Shown here: positions 16,546 to 24,953 of the stretch, in pieces | Layout of the letters: each line of letters begins with the position of its first letter | Numbering within the stretch: the first letter of the stretch is position 1 | Source of the DNA: an uncultured Porphyromonas sp. | GTDB taxonomy: Bacteria; Bacteroidota; Bacteroidia; Bacteroidales; Porphyromonadaceae | DNA length: 52,725 bases | Assembly: GCF_905372525.1 (NCBI RefSeq) | Contig: NZ_CAJPPN010000013.1 | Location: forward strand, 1 to 52,725 | Direction of reading: 5' to 3' | Notes under the pieces: generated by a model | The model's database searches: none | What the model was told of the DNA's origin: nothing | Seen by the model: the letters and a program-made list of their open reading frames with translations, nothing else | Translations under genes and position numbers: made by a program

Positions 16546-19179
16546 ATGCTGCGAAAACTACTCATCCTGCTCCTCTGCCTCTACGGAATCATAAGCCAAG
16601 GCTATGCACAAGAGAAGCAGACACAGACACTGAAGGGACGGATACAGAGCAAGGAGGGCCAGCAGCCCCTCTCTGGTGTCATCGTCTTGCTTGAGCGTGT
16701 GCCTGCTGAGGGTGAGAAGCCTCGCCAGGTCGCCTATGCTCAGACGGATAATGAGGGCTCCTTTGTCCTCTCTTGGCAGGAGACCAGTGGGGGAGAGGCT
16801 CTGCAGCTCCGCCTGAGGCGTATGGGCTACGAGAGCCTGGTTCTGCCCCTTCGCCCCCCTTATGAGTCCCTTACCCTACAGCTAGCCCCTAAGGCTATTG
16901 AGCTCCGTCCCGTGCGTGTCAATGCTCCCGCTATCCGAAGTAAGGGAGATACGACGACGTTTAGTGCTCGCCAGCTGAAGACCATCGCAACCAGCACGTT
17001 AGAGGACTTGATCAAGCGAGTACCCTCTCTCAATGTCGATGGGCATGGCGTCATCACCTTCCAAGGGAAGCCCATATCGGGAGTGTACATCGAGGGGATG
17101 AATATGCTCGGGGGAAGGTATGCGGTGGCTACACGCAACATCAAGGCTGACGACGTCGCAAGTATCGACCTAATCGAACACTTTCAGAAGGTCAAGTTCC
17201 TGAGAGATAAGCAGCAGGGTACTGAGACTATCCTCAACGTACATCTGAAGAATAAGAATATGCTTCGCCCCGTAGGTGAACTCCAGGCAGAGGGTGGAGT
17301 AGAGGAGGGGACTCCCCGAGAGCCCCTCTATGGGGGCAAGGCTCTTGCCTTGCTGGTGAATAGCCGACTGCAGTTCCTCTCCCTCCTAGGAGCCCATCAG
17401 ACCCCCGAGGCGATCGCTGCCGAGGGACTCTATCCACCCGAGGAGGGGATGCTGGGGCTCCGCTCCCTAGTGGGTATGGGGGCTCTCTCCACATCTATGG
17501 GGCGTGCCGATCTAGGGCATGGAGCTCTAGGGGCTACGATCAACGGGATACACCGACTAGAGGAAGAGGAAGTAACCCTCCGCTACAACTTCGCCTACAG
17601 TGCCAAGCGCGCTGCTACCCGGGAGCACAATGCTGTCCGCCTACACCTAGGCGATCAGACGGAGCAGTACGAGGAGCTTCGCCCTGAGCACCGGTTAACC
17701 CATCTAGGTCAAGCTGTAATCGACTATACCGCCAACCGCCAGAAGAGCTACCTATCGAGTGTACTCACCCTTGACCTCAACGGGGGAAAGGGCTCTACGG
17801 ATCTGCTGCGTGATGCTCACCCGATACCTCACAGCCAGTCTTGGCTCTACTATACGCTGAGAGAGCAGTGTACCTGGCGTAGAGAGACGAGTGAGCAGGG
17901 GCACCTCAAGCTAGATGGTACGCTGAAGTTCCATGCGATCCCTCGGATGAAGTATGCCGTCCCGACCAGTGGCTATGCCTTCGATGAGTCCCTAGCGGGA
18001 TACGCCGGATCGGCGACGACCTCCTTTGGCTACAGCCATACGCTCTCCTCACGGATCAGCCTATCGGGTATGGTAGATGTCCTCGCACACTATGGCCAGA
18101 TCTCGGCTGGGGATCACCTACAGCCTCGGGGTGAGGATGAGGTGAGGGGCGGAGGGCTATCCCTTAGCACGTCGCCGACCTTTAGCTATCAGACCCCGAA
18201 GGCTACCCTCTCTCTAGGCCTACCGACGACCCTACTACTGGAGCACTACCGCTATGGGATGGAGGGGGCAAGGAGCTCCTATTCGCTTGTCCGTCTGACC
18301 CCGGGAGTATCCCTCGATGCCTCCTATAGCTTCTTCCCAGGACTGAAGCTGACGGGGAGTGGGGGCTATCGGGGGCAGCTCTCTCGTAGCTTGGCGACCT
18401 TCCTGCTAGAGCCTCTGAAGACTCGCTACGACACACGTATCTATCAGCGGGTACCTCAGCTACTAGCTCATAGGGAGCTACGGGGAATGCTCTCCCTAGT
18501 CTATAGGCGCCCGATGCAGGGACTCTTCTGCAACCTCTCGGTGGGGTGGACACGTAGCTACTCGGAGTATAGCCTAGTGCGTGATGTACAGCATGGGGAG
18601 CAGATCTCCAGCGTCACCAGACGGCCCTCGGAGCGGGATACGTGGATGGGGAGCCTCTGGTTCTCTCGCTACTTCCCGGCACTGAATACGACCTTCTCGC
18701 TGGTGTCTTCTCTGAACTTTGTGAGCCAGCCAGTCCTGAGACAGGGACGCACCTACGATAGCTTCGGAGGGGGCTATCAGCTACAGCCCCGTATCTCGTT
18801 TGCCCCATCGTCCGTGGTCACACTCGATATAGACGGTAGCTACTATATGAGCCATCTGTCCTCTCGCTTCTTCCGTAGCCATGCTGAGACCTGGGGGCTA
18901 AGTCCGAAGCTGACCCTACAACCCCTGAAGTACACCTTCCTCGTGCTCTCCTCAGAGTCTACGTGGCTACGTACCGAGGGGCAGCGTCCAGACGATCTTC
19001 ACTTCCTGGATGTGAGTCTGCGCTACAAGCGCCGTCTCTGGACACTAAGCCTTAGTGCAGAGAACCTCTTGGATGCACGAGAACGCAAGTCGGTGCACTA
19101 CAACCTTCTTGACGAGTTTGTACGTAGGACATTCCTGCGCCCTCGCTCCATACTGCTGACCTTTAACTACCGTTACTAG
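16546..19179 (+). CDS. Outer-membrane beta-barrel receptor of the GLPGLI locus
   Basis: 877 aa. Signal peptide ends at GYA-Q (about 21). Residues about 27-115 form a carboxypeptidase-regulatory-like beta-sandwich (LKGRIQSKEGQQPLSGVIVLLE ... LRRMGYESLVLPL). A plug-like region follows at about 120-240 (TSTLEDLIKRVPSLNVDGHG, VYIEGMNMLGGRY, ADDVASIDLIEHFQKVKFL), then a barrel of many alternating aromatic strands ending in FNYRY, a C-terminal aromatic suitable for outer-membrane insertion. It resembles the TonB-receptor-like barrels that accompany GLPGLI proteins in Bacteroidota. I see no SusD partner and no obvious substrate. It starts 26 bp after paralogue 4 and is followed by a hairpin at 19261-19286. 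Confidence 0.82.
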   Translation: MLRKLLILLLCLYGIISQGYAQEKQTQTLKGRIQSKEGQQPLSGVIVLLERVPAEGEKPRQVAYAQTDNEGSFVLSWQETSGGEALQLRLRRMGYESLVLPLRPPYESLTLQLAPKAIELRPVRVNAPAIRSKGDTTTFSARQLKTIATSTLEDLIKRVPSLNVDGHGVITFQGKPISGVYIEGMNMLGGRYAVATRNIKADDVASIDLIEHFQKVKFLRDKQQGTETILNVHLKNKNMLRPVGELQAEGGVEEGTPREPLYGGKALALLVNSRLQFLSLLGAHQTPEAIAAEGLYPPEEGMLGLRSLVGMGALSTSMGRADLGHGALGATINGIHRLEEEEVTLRYNFAYSAKRAATREHNAVRLHLGDQTEQYEELRPEHRLTHLGQAVIDYTANRQKSYLSSVLTLDLNGGKGSTDLLRDAHPIPHSQSWLYYTLREQCTWRRETSEQGHLKLDGTLKFHAIPRMKYAVPTSGYAFDESLAGYAGSATTSFGYSHTLSSRISLSGMVDVLAHYGQISAGDHLQPRGEDEVRGGGLSLSTSPTFSYQTPKATLSLGLPTTLLLEHYRYGMEGARSSYSLVRLTPGVSLDASYSFFPGLKLTGSGGYRGQLSRSLATFLLEPLKTRYDTRIYQRVPQLLAHRELRGMLSLVYRRPMQGLFCNLSVGWTRSYSEYSLVRDVQHGEQISSVTRRPSERDTWMGSLWFSRYFPALNTTFSLVSSLNFVSQPVLRQGRTYDSFGGGYQLQPRISFAPSSVVTLDIDGSYYMSHLSSRFFRSHAETWGLSPKLTLQPLKYTFLVLSSESTWLRTEGQRPDDLHFLDVSLRYKRRLWTLSLSAENLLDARERKSVHYNLLDEFVRRTFLRPRSILLTFNYRY

Positions 19180-19260
19180 TCCTCTGGCGCCCCCTCTATC
19201 CCTACAGGGCTAGGAGCGTAGGGACGATGAGTGGGGCTTTATGGCTCACTCCGAGGTATG

Positions 19261-19286
19261 CCCGCTACCCCTACAGAGGTAGCGGG
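19261..19286 (+). terminator. Hairpin terminator after the GLPGLI-locus receptor
   Basis: Perfect 9-bp stem CCCGCTACC / GGTAGCGGG with an 8-nt loop, followed by TATATCC; 81 bp after the receptor stop and upstream of the Nif3 promoter. Confidence 0.6.
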
Positions 19287-19418
19287 TATATCCGTCCTAG
19301 GGGCATGGAGACAGCAGTGTAGAGGGGGGGAGGGATGTTCTTCGGGGGAGTAAGGAGGCTCTGCGGCAGGTATGGAGGGAGAGAGACAGAGGAGCTAGAG
19401 GTGCGAGGGAAAATTAGC

Positions 19419-19426
19419 TACCTTTG
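19419..19426 (+). promoter_or_regulatory. -7 box for the Nif3-zinc ribbon-tilS operon (TACCTTTG)
   Basis: TACCTTTG fits TAnnTTTG, 37 bp before the ATG at 19464. It lies inside a longer open frame starting at 19335, which argues that the longer start is not used. No TTG at -33. Confidence 0.5.
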
Positions 19427-19463
19427 GAGATGCTATCAAGAATGGACTAGAAACTACAGATTT

Positions 19464-20561
19464 ATGATACGAGTACACGAGGTGTGGGATGCCCTAGAGG
19501 CGAAGATCCCTTCGGCACTGCAAGAGAGCTATGACAACTGTGGCCTTCAGGTCGGGGATCCCTCGGCCGTAGCTACGGGCGTCCTCTGCTGTGTGGATGT
19601 CGCCGAAGCTGTCATCAGAGAGGCTATCGAGCGAGGAGCAAATGTCATCATCGCCCATCACCCCCTTCTATTTAAGGGGCTTAAGCGTATCGGCACCTCG
19701 AGCTATATCGAGCGGTGTGTGCGCCTAGCCCTCCAGCATGGGATCAGTATCTATGCCGCCCACACTTCGGCGGACAATGCCCCTGAGGGGCTGAACCACC
19801 TGATGGCTCGTGACCTTGGTCTCCAGCAAGTGCGGGTACTAGAGCCTTCGCCGAACCAGCTCGTGGAGCTGGTGACCTTTGTCCCCAGAGCCCATACCGA
19901 GGCTGTCTCGGCTACTCTCTGGGAGGCAGGGGCAGGCCGCCTAGGAGCTTACGACAGCTGCAGCTACCGCTCACAGGGTGAGGGGACGTTCCGTGCACTC
20001 GATGGGGCGCAGCCCTTTGTGGGGCAAGTGGGTACCCTGCACCGAGAGCCAGAGGATCGGCTGAGCGTCGTCCTACCAGCCTACCTCGAGGGGCGAGTGG
20101 AGGAGGCTCTCCTTCGCTCCCATCCCTACGAGACCCCCGCTTATAGCTTTGTAGCTCTGCGGAATCAGGATCGGACTACTGGTAGCGGTATCATCGGCGA
20201 TCTCCCAGAGCCTCAGCCCCTGCGCACTTTCCTCGCTGAGGTGGAGCGCTACTTCCAGACACGACAGCTACGCTATAGTGTGACGAAGAAGGAGAGCGTA
20301 AGTCGAGTAGCCCTATGTGGTGGGGCTGGAGCATTCCTCTGGAGGAAGGCTCGGGCACTAGGTGCCGACATCTTCATCACGGGGGAAGCGAAGTATAATG
20401 ACTACTTTGACTGCGAGGGGAGTCCCGTCCTCGTCACGGTCGGCCACTACGAGAGCGAAAAGATAGCCTCACGGCTACTAGCGGAAATCATTTCAGCGAA
20501 AATAGCTAACTTTGCGGTCTATCAAAGCGAGTTAGACTCCAATCCTATAATAGCGCTATAG
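19464..20561 (+). CDS. Nif3-like dinuclear metal-centre hexameric protein
   Basis: 365 aa from the ATG at 19464 (MIRVHEVWDALEAKIP); a longer frame from 19335 adds 43 unconserved residues across a -7 box. Family hallmarks: ESYDNCGLQVGD, IIAHHPLLFKGLKRI (metal-binding H65/H66), YAAHTSADNAPEGLN, DIFITGEAKYNDYF and VTVGHYESEK. The length matches the long form with a PII-like insert (about residues 130-235). The family (YqfO/YbgI, DUF34) binds two metal ions; its reaction is uncertain, with GTP cyclohydrolase-like and metal-handling roles proposed. It is followed at 11 bp by the zinc-ribbon gene, a pairing common in Bacteroidota. Confidence 0.92.
   Translation: MIRVHEVWDALEAKIPSALQESYDNCGLQVGDPSAVATGVLCCVDVAEAVIREAIERGANVIIAHHPLLFKGLKRIGTSSYIERCVRLALQHGISIYAAHTSADNAPEGLNHLMARDLGLQQVRVLEPSPNQLVELVTFVPRAHTEAVSATLWEAGAGRLGAYDSCSYRSQGEGTFRALDGAQPFVGQVGTLHREPEDRLSVVLPAYLEGRVEEALLRSHPYETPAYSFVALRNQDRTTGSGIIGDLPEPQPLRTFLAEVERYFQTRQLRYSVTKKESVSRVALCGGAGAFLWRKARALGADIFITGEAKYNDYFDCEGSPVLVTVGHYESEKIASRLLAEIISAKIANFAVYQSELDSNPIIAL
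20507..20514 (+). promoter_or_regulatory. Possible internal -7 box (TAACTTTG)
   Basis: TAACTTTG fits TAnnTTTG, within the last codons of the Nif3-like gene and 58 bp before the zinc-ribbon gene. It could add transcription of the downstream pair. Confidence 0.35.
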
Positions 20562-20572
20562 AGCATTTTATA

Positions 20573-21445
20573 ATGGCGAAAGAAACAACGAAGAAGACTA
20601 CAACGGCAGCGAAGAAGACCGTGAAGAGGGCTGAGGTCCCCGCCGTCCAGACCGAGGCGGTCGTCGAGCAGCCCGTCGCTGATCCTGCTGTCAGCTCCCG
20701 CGAAGGAAGTGTCGCAGATAAGCTCATCGCACTGAGCCGTCTGCAGGAGACCTTTACCAAGATCGATCATATCAAGACCCTGCGTGGCGAGCTCCCACTA
20801 GAAGTGCAGGATCTCGAGGATGAGATCGCAGGGATGGAGACACGTCTAAAGCATCTCGAGGAGGACAACAAGCGGCAGAAGCAAGCCATCGCCACCGAGA
20901 AGGCTCGTATCGTGACCTCGGAGGAGAAGATCGAGAAGTACAAGGTACAGCTCGACAATGTCAAGAATAACCGCGAGTACGATAACCTCTCTAAGGAGAT
21001 CGAATTCCAGGGACTCGAGATCGAGCTCTCCCAGAAGCGTATCAACGAGGGCAACGCAGACATCCAGCAGCGTAGCGAGCGTATCGCCGCCCTCAAGGAG
21101 ACGATCGCTGAGCGCAAGATCGACCTACAGTCCAAGCAGGAGGAACTAGCTCGTATCAAGAACGAGACGAAGCAAGAGGAAGAAGCTCTACGTGCTGAAG
21201 CCATCCGCCTAGAGGAGGGGATCGAGGAGCGTCTCCTACATGCCTTTCGCCGTATCCGTGAGGGTGCTCGTAATGGCCTAGCCGTAGTACCCATTGACCG
21301 TGATGCCTGCGGAGGTTGCTTCAATAAGATCCCACCCCAGCGTCAGGTAGACCTGAAGCTCCACAAGAAGATCATCGTCTGCGAATACTGCGGACGTATC
21401 CTCGTTGATCCCGAGCTCATCGAGGAGGCTCACGAGCACCAGTAG
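20573..21445 (+). CDS. C4-type zinc-ribbon coiled-coil protein
   Basis: 290 aa. Residues 1-40 are a Lys/Thr/Ala-rich tail (KETTKKTTTAAKKTVKR). Residues about 50-230 are almost entirely Glu/Lys/Leu heptads, a long antiparallel coiled coil. A C4 zinc ribbon closes the protein: C246GGC249 and C270EYC273. This is the CT398/HP0958-like family (PF02591), which has been tied to nucleic-acid binding and to secretion or flagellar partners in other bacteria; the role in Bacteroidota is unknown. The N-terminal basic tail is longer than I expect for the family. The gene ends 4 bp before tilS. Confidence 0.88.
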   Translation: MAKETTKKTTTAAKKTVKRAEVPAVQTEAVVEQPVADPAVSSREGSVADKLIALSRLQETFTKIDHIKTLRGELPLEVQDLEDEIAGMETRLKHLEEDNKRQKQAIATEKARIVTSEEKIEKYKVQLDNVKNNREYDNLSKEIEFQGLEIELSQKRINEGNADIQQRSERIAALKETIAERKIDLQSKQEELARIKNETKQEEEALRAEAIRLEEGIEERLLHAFRRIREGARNGLAVVPIDRDACGGCFNKIPPQRQVDLKLHKKIIVCEYCGRILVDPELIEEAHEHQ

Positions 21446-21449
21446 GCCT

Positions 21450-22856
21450 ATGCCTCATCCGCTCCTCGTGCGGGTCTCGGAGACGATACGGTCTCACCAG
21501 CTCCTACCCACTGGGAGGGAGCAGATACATCTTGCCATCAGTGGGGGCGCAGACTCTGTAGCCCTGCTGATGGCTCTTTTAGCTTTAGGCTATGGAGCGC
21601 ATCTACGGCTCCTGCACTGCGACTTCGCCCTGAGGGGTGAGGAGAGTGACGGGGATGAGGCCTTCGTCCGTAGCCTAGCAGAGCAACACGGCCTTCCCTA
21701 TCTCGTCCAGCACTTTGATACCCGAGCCTATGTAGCAGCTCACGCAGGAGTCTCGGTGGAGATGGGGGCGAGGGGGCTCCGCTATCGTTGGTTTGCCTCC
21801 CTGAGGGATCAGGCGAGGGTGCCTACGGTCACTGCCGTAGCTCATAATGCGGATGACCGGATAGAGACCCTCCTGCTGAACCTCTCGATGGGGACAGGTA
21901 TACGGGGCATGAGTGGTATGCCTTACCGCAGGGATACGGATGGGATCATTCGTCCCCTAATGGACTGTCCGAGGACACTGGTCTTGGACTATCTCCGCTC
22001 TCTTGGTCAGCCCTATCGCGAGGATAGCTCCAACGCAGACCTACGCTATCGGCGTAATCTCATTCGCCACCGCTTAATCCCTTTGCTGGAGGAGCTCAAT
22101 CCCTCCTTCCGCAGGGCAGCCGAGCGTACTCTGGAGAACCTCCGTGGGGTGGAGACGCTTTACCTAGAGCGGGTAGAGGAGCTTCGGCGGGAGCTCCTCA
22201 CAGAGCGAGGCGAGATCAGTGTGCCCGGTATCCTCGGCACCTCAGCTCCACAGACGCTACTCTACGAACTCCTTCACCCCTATGGCTTCTCACGGGAGCT
22301 CGTCCTACAGATCCACTCGCAGCTAAGAGAGGGGACTGCAGGAGCTACCTTTCACAGCGCTGGGTACACCCTGGTGCGGGGAAGTGAGTATCTGGAGCTA
22401 AGGCCACGAGACAAAGAGGTCACTGCCTATCGGGAGACCATCGATATAGCTCAGGGGGGAGAGCTAATACTTCCCTCGGGCTCTGTACTCAGGTGGGAAG
22501 TCTATCCTAGTCCCGAGAATCATCGTAGCCTCCTTCCTCTGCCCCCTAATGAAGCTCTCTATGACTACGAGGCATTGGGGGTGACAGAGCTCTTGATCCG
22601 CAGACGCGAGGAGGGGGATGCCCTCTATCCCTATGGTATGAAGGGGCGCAAGCTCCTCCGCCGTATCTTCATCGATGGCAAGTATAGCCACCGAGATCGG
22701 GCAGAGGCACTGCTTCTCGTCCGAGGAGATCAGATCCTTTGGCTCATTGGGCACGTCCCCGATCGTCGGTATGCCCTGTCAGCAGAGACCAAGCAGGTCC
22801 TGCACCTTCGCCTAAGCAGCCCTCTTGGAGAAGAGAGGGATAGGGAGGAAGAGTAG
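21450..22856 (+). CDS. tilS: tRNA(Ile)-lysidine synthase
   Basis: 468 aa from the ATG at 21450 (MPHPLLVRVSETI), chosen over an in-frame extension from 21405 that overlaps the preceding gene. The PP-loop SGGADS is at 31-36. LRLLHCDFALRGEESDGDEAFV, TAVAHNADDRIETLLLNLSMGTGIRGMSGMP and YREDSSNADLRYRRNLIRH are TilS signatures. The C-terminal domain shows IRRREEGDALYPYGMKGRKLLRRIFID. TilS adds lysine to C34 of tRNA-Ile(CAU), switching it from Met to Ile; it is essential in most bacteria. It closes the Nif3-zinc ribbon-tilS operon. Confidence 0.96.
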   Translation: MPHPLLVRVSETIRSHQLLPTGREQIHLAISGGADSVALLMALLALGYGAHLRLLHCDFALRGEESDGDEAFVRSLAEQHGLPYLVQHFDTRAYVAAHAGVSVEMGARGLRYRWFASLRDQARVPTVTAVAHNADDRIETLLLNLSMGTGIRGMSGMPYRRDTDGIIRPLMDCPRTLVLDYLRSLGQPYREDSSNADLRYRRNLIRHRLIPLLEELNPSFRRAAERTLENLRGVETLYLERVEELRRELLTERGEISVPGILGTSAPQTLLYELLHPYGFSRELVLQIHSQLREGTAGATFHSAGYTLVRGSEYLELRPRDKEVTAYRETIDIAQGGELILPSGSVLRWEVYPSPENHRSLLPLPPNEALYDYEALGVTELLIRRREEGDALYPYGMKGRKLLRRIFIDGKYSHRDRAEALLLVRGDQILWLIGHVPDRRYALSAETKQVLHLRLSSPLGEERDREEE

Positions 22857-22883
22857 GGTAGGGAGCTATCCCCCTAGAAAGTG

Positions 22884-22891
22884 TACCTTTG
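22884..22891 (+). promoter_or_regulatory. -7 box for argS (TACCTTTG)
   Basis: TACCTTTG fits TAnnTTTG, 49 bp before the argS ATG in the 84-bp gap after tilS. No TTG at -33. Confidence 0.5.
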
Positions 22892-22940
22892 TCCCTCCCA
22901 AGGTTGATTATAAGCAGAATAAATAAAGCATAGAACGAGT

Positions 22941-24737
22941 ATGTCGATCATACAATCCCTACAGCAGTCTGCGATGGAGGCTGTAGAAGCCCTCTACGGA
23001 CAGCAGGTCAGTGCCACACAGCTTCAGCTACAGCGGACACGTAGCGAGTTCGAGGGGCAGTGGACACTTGTTACCTTTCCCCTATTGAAGATCTCACGAA
23101 AGAGCCCAGAGGCAACAGCACAGGAGCTCGGGAGCTATCTGCTGGAGCACTCGCCACTGGTGAGCTCGGTGCAGGTCGTTAAGGGCTTTCTGAACCTTAC
23201 GATTGCCCCCTCCGCTTGGCTTGAGGAGCTGAATAGCATTCGCCACGAGGAGCACTATGGGCATGTCCAGGCAGGTGCTGATGCGCCCTTTGTCATGGTA
23301 GAGTATTCATCGCCTAACACCAATAAGCCGCTCCACCTAGGCCATATCCGCAACAACCTCCTCGGCTATAGTATTGCCAAGATCCTAGAGGCTACGGGGA
23401 ACAAAGTCTTCAAGACAAATATCGTCAATGACCGAGGTATCCATATCTGTAAGTCGATGCTTGCGTGGATGCGTTGGGGCAATGGCGCCACTCCAGAGAG
23501 TACGGGTAAGAAGGGAGACCATCTGATCGGGGACTTCTATGTGCTCTTCGACAAGCACTACAAGGCCGAGGTAGCTGCCCTCATCTCCGAGGGCAAGAGC
23601 CAGGAGGAAGCCGAGGCTGCCTCCCCCCTCATGGCCGAGGCTCGTGCCCTGCTCCGTCGCTGGGAAGAAGGCGATGAGGAGGTGGTGAGCCTCTGGCGCA
23701 TGATGAACTCATGGGTCTACGCAGGCTTCGATGAGACATACCGTCGTCTAGGGGTAAGCTTTGACGAGATCTACTATGAGTCTCTGACCTATCTCCTAGG
23801 CAAGGAAGAGGTACTCCGTGGACTCAACGAAGGGCTCTTCGTACAGGACCCTGATGGTTCTGTATGGGCGGACTTCACCAGCGAAGGGTTGGATAGGAAG
23901 ATCCTCCTTCGCTCTGATGGCACCTCTGTCTACATCACGCAGGACATTGGTACTGCGAAGATGCGCTTTGATAAGTATCCCATCGATAAGATGGTCTATG
24001 TCGTGGGTAACGAGCAGGAGTATCACTTCAAGGTGCTCTCCCTACTCCTTGACCGCCTAGGCTATGCCTTCGGCAAGGGACTTGTACACTTTAGCTATGG
24101 GATGGTAGAGCTACCCAATGGCAAGATGAAGAGTCGTGAGGGTACCGTCGTGGATGCCGATGACCTGATGGACGAGATGACTCAGACGGCGCTCACCATC
24201 GCTCACGAGCAGGGTAAGGCCAGCGATATGTCCCCCGAAGAGGCTCAGGAGGTAGCTCGCCGTGTCGGGCTCGGTTCACTCAAGTACTTTATCCTAAAGG
24301 TAGACCCTAGGAAGAATATGGTCTTCAACCCTGAGGAAAGTATTGACTTCAATGGCAACACGGGCTCATTCATCCAGTACACCTACGCTCGTATCTGTAG
24401 CGTGATCCGTAGGGCTGAGGAAAAGGGACTCGGTACGATCCCAGAGGTCCTACCCACAGATCTCCCCCTCTCGAGTAAGGAGATCTCCTTGATCTCTAAA
24501 ATCACAGACTACCCCGAGGTGGTACAAGAGGCTGGACGCACCTTCAGCCCAGCCGTCATCGCGAGCTACGTCTATGATCTGGTGAAGGAGTACAACCAGT
24601 TCTACCACGACCACTCTATGCTCCATGAGCCGGATGCCTCACTGCGTTCGTTCCGCCTAGCTCTCTCCTCTGTGGTAGCTCGTACGATCGCCTCTGCCTT
24701 CGGTCTACTAGGGATCGAGATGCCTGATAGGATGTAG
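22941..24737 (+). CDS. argS: Arginine--tRNA ligase
   Basis: 598 aa, class I synthetase. The N-terminal Add1 domain covers about 1-115. The HIGH-type motif is HLGH at 132-135 within VEYSSPNTNKPLHLGHIRNNLLG. The KMSKS position reads NGKMKSREGTVVDADDL, normal for many ArgRS. A DALR anticodon-binding domain lies at the C-terminus (QFYHDHSML ... LLGIEMPDRM). It charges tRNA-Arg. It has its own -7 box, and a possible structured RNA plus terminator lies just downstream. Confidence 0.96.
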   Translation: MSIIQSLQQSAMEAVEALYGQQVSATQLQLQRTRSEFEGQWTLVTFPLLKISRKSPEATAQELGSYLLEHSPLVSSVQVVKGFLNLTIAPSAWLEELNSIRHEEHYGHVQAGADAPFVMVEYSSPNTNKPLHLGHIRNNLLGYSIAKILEATGNKVFKTNIVNDRGIHICKSMLAWMRWGNGATPESTGKKGDHLIGDFYVLFDKHYKAEVAALISEGKSQEEAEAASPLMAEARALLRRWEEGDEEVVSLWRMMNSWVYAGFDETYRRLGVSFDEIYYESLTYLLGKEEVLRGLNEGLFVQDPDGSVWADFTSEGLDRKILLRSDGTSVYITQDIGTAKMRFDKYPIDKMVYVVGNEQEYHFKVLSLLLDRLGYAFGKGLVHFSYGMVELPNGKMKSREGTVVDADDLMDEMTQTALTIAHEQGKASDMSPEEAQEVARRVGLGSLKYFILKVDPRKNMVFNPEESIDFNGNTGSFIQYTYARICSVIRRAEEKGLGTIPEVLPTDLPLSSKEISLISKITDYPEVVQEAGRTFSPAVIASYVYDLVKEYNQFYHDHSMLHEPDASLRSFRLALSSVVARTIASAFGLLGIEMPDRM

Positions 24738-24754
24738 CGTTGGTCGAATTTTGT

Positions 24755-24762
24755 TACCTTTG
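24755..24762 (+). promoter_or_regulatory. -7 box upstream of the carAB leader or small RNA (TACCTTTG)
   Basis: TACCTTTG fits TAnnTTTG, 18 bp past the argS stop. Transcription would begin near 24767, at the foot of hairpin 1 of the candidate RNA. Confidence 0.45.
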
Positions 24763-24765
24763 TGC

Positions 24766-24902
24766 GTGAGGTAGGGCAAAGAAGCCCTACTAAAGGTCAC
24801 TCACAAGCGTATCAATGACACTGAGGTCTCTGCTCCTCGGGAGCAACCAAAGATATAGAAAGCCGTATGTCAAGCTCTGCTTGGTAGACGGCTTTTCTCT
24901 TT
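24766..24902 (+). ncRNA. Candidate structured small RNA or carAB leader
   Basis: Three hairpins fill this 137-nt stretch. Hairpin 1: GTGAG (24766) pairs with CTCAC (24800) and GTAGGGC (24771) with GCCCTAC (24784), with a 9-nt bulge TAAAGGTCA. Hairpin 2: TATC (24810)/GATA (24852), GGT/ACC and GCTCC/GGAGC (24132+12700 region, i.e. 24832-24844). Hairpin 3 (24861-24893): AGCCGT/ACGGCT and CAAGC/GCTTG, followed by TTTCTCTTT. A -7 box precedes it and another follows it, suggesting an independent transcript; an attenuator for carAB is the alternative. It matches no RNA family I recognise. Confidence 0.4.
24861..24902 (+). terminator. Intrinsic terminator between argS and carA
   Basis: AGCCGT/ACGGCT and CAAGC/GCTTG helices with a small internal loop and a 3-nt apical loop, then TTTCTCTTT. 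It could end argS mRNA, the candidate RNA, or act as a carAB attenuator. Confidence 0.7.
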
Positions 24903-24906
24903 ATAA

Positions 24907-24914
24907 TACCTTTG
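24907..24914 (+). promoter_or_regulatory. -7 box for carAB (TACCTTTG)
   Basis: TACCTTTG lies immediately after the terminator and 39 bp before the carA ATG. A TTG at 24881-24883 is 23 bp upstream, slightly longer than ideal spacing. Confidence 0.5.
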
Positions 24915-24953
24915 CTGACCGATCTTCATCACCTTACATATAGATAAAGCCCA

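Noticed and set aside
24796..24850. Short leader peptide for carAB attenuation
   Set aside because: No start codon followed by an Arg- or pyrimidine-related codon run could be found by eye.
24766..24902. 4.5S (SRP) RNA or tRNA before carAB
   Set aside because: No GGAA-tetraloop SRP core, and no T-loop or acceptor pairing for a tRNA.
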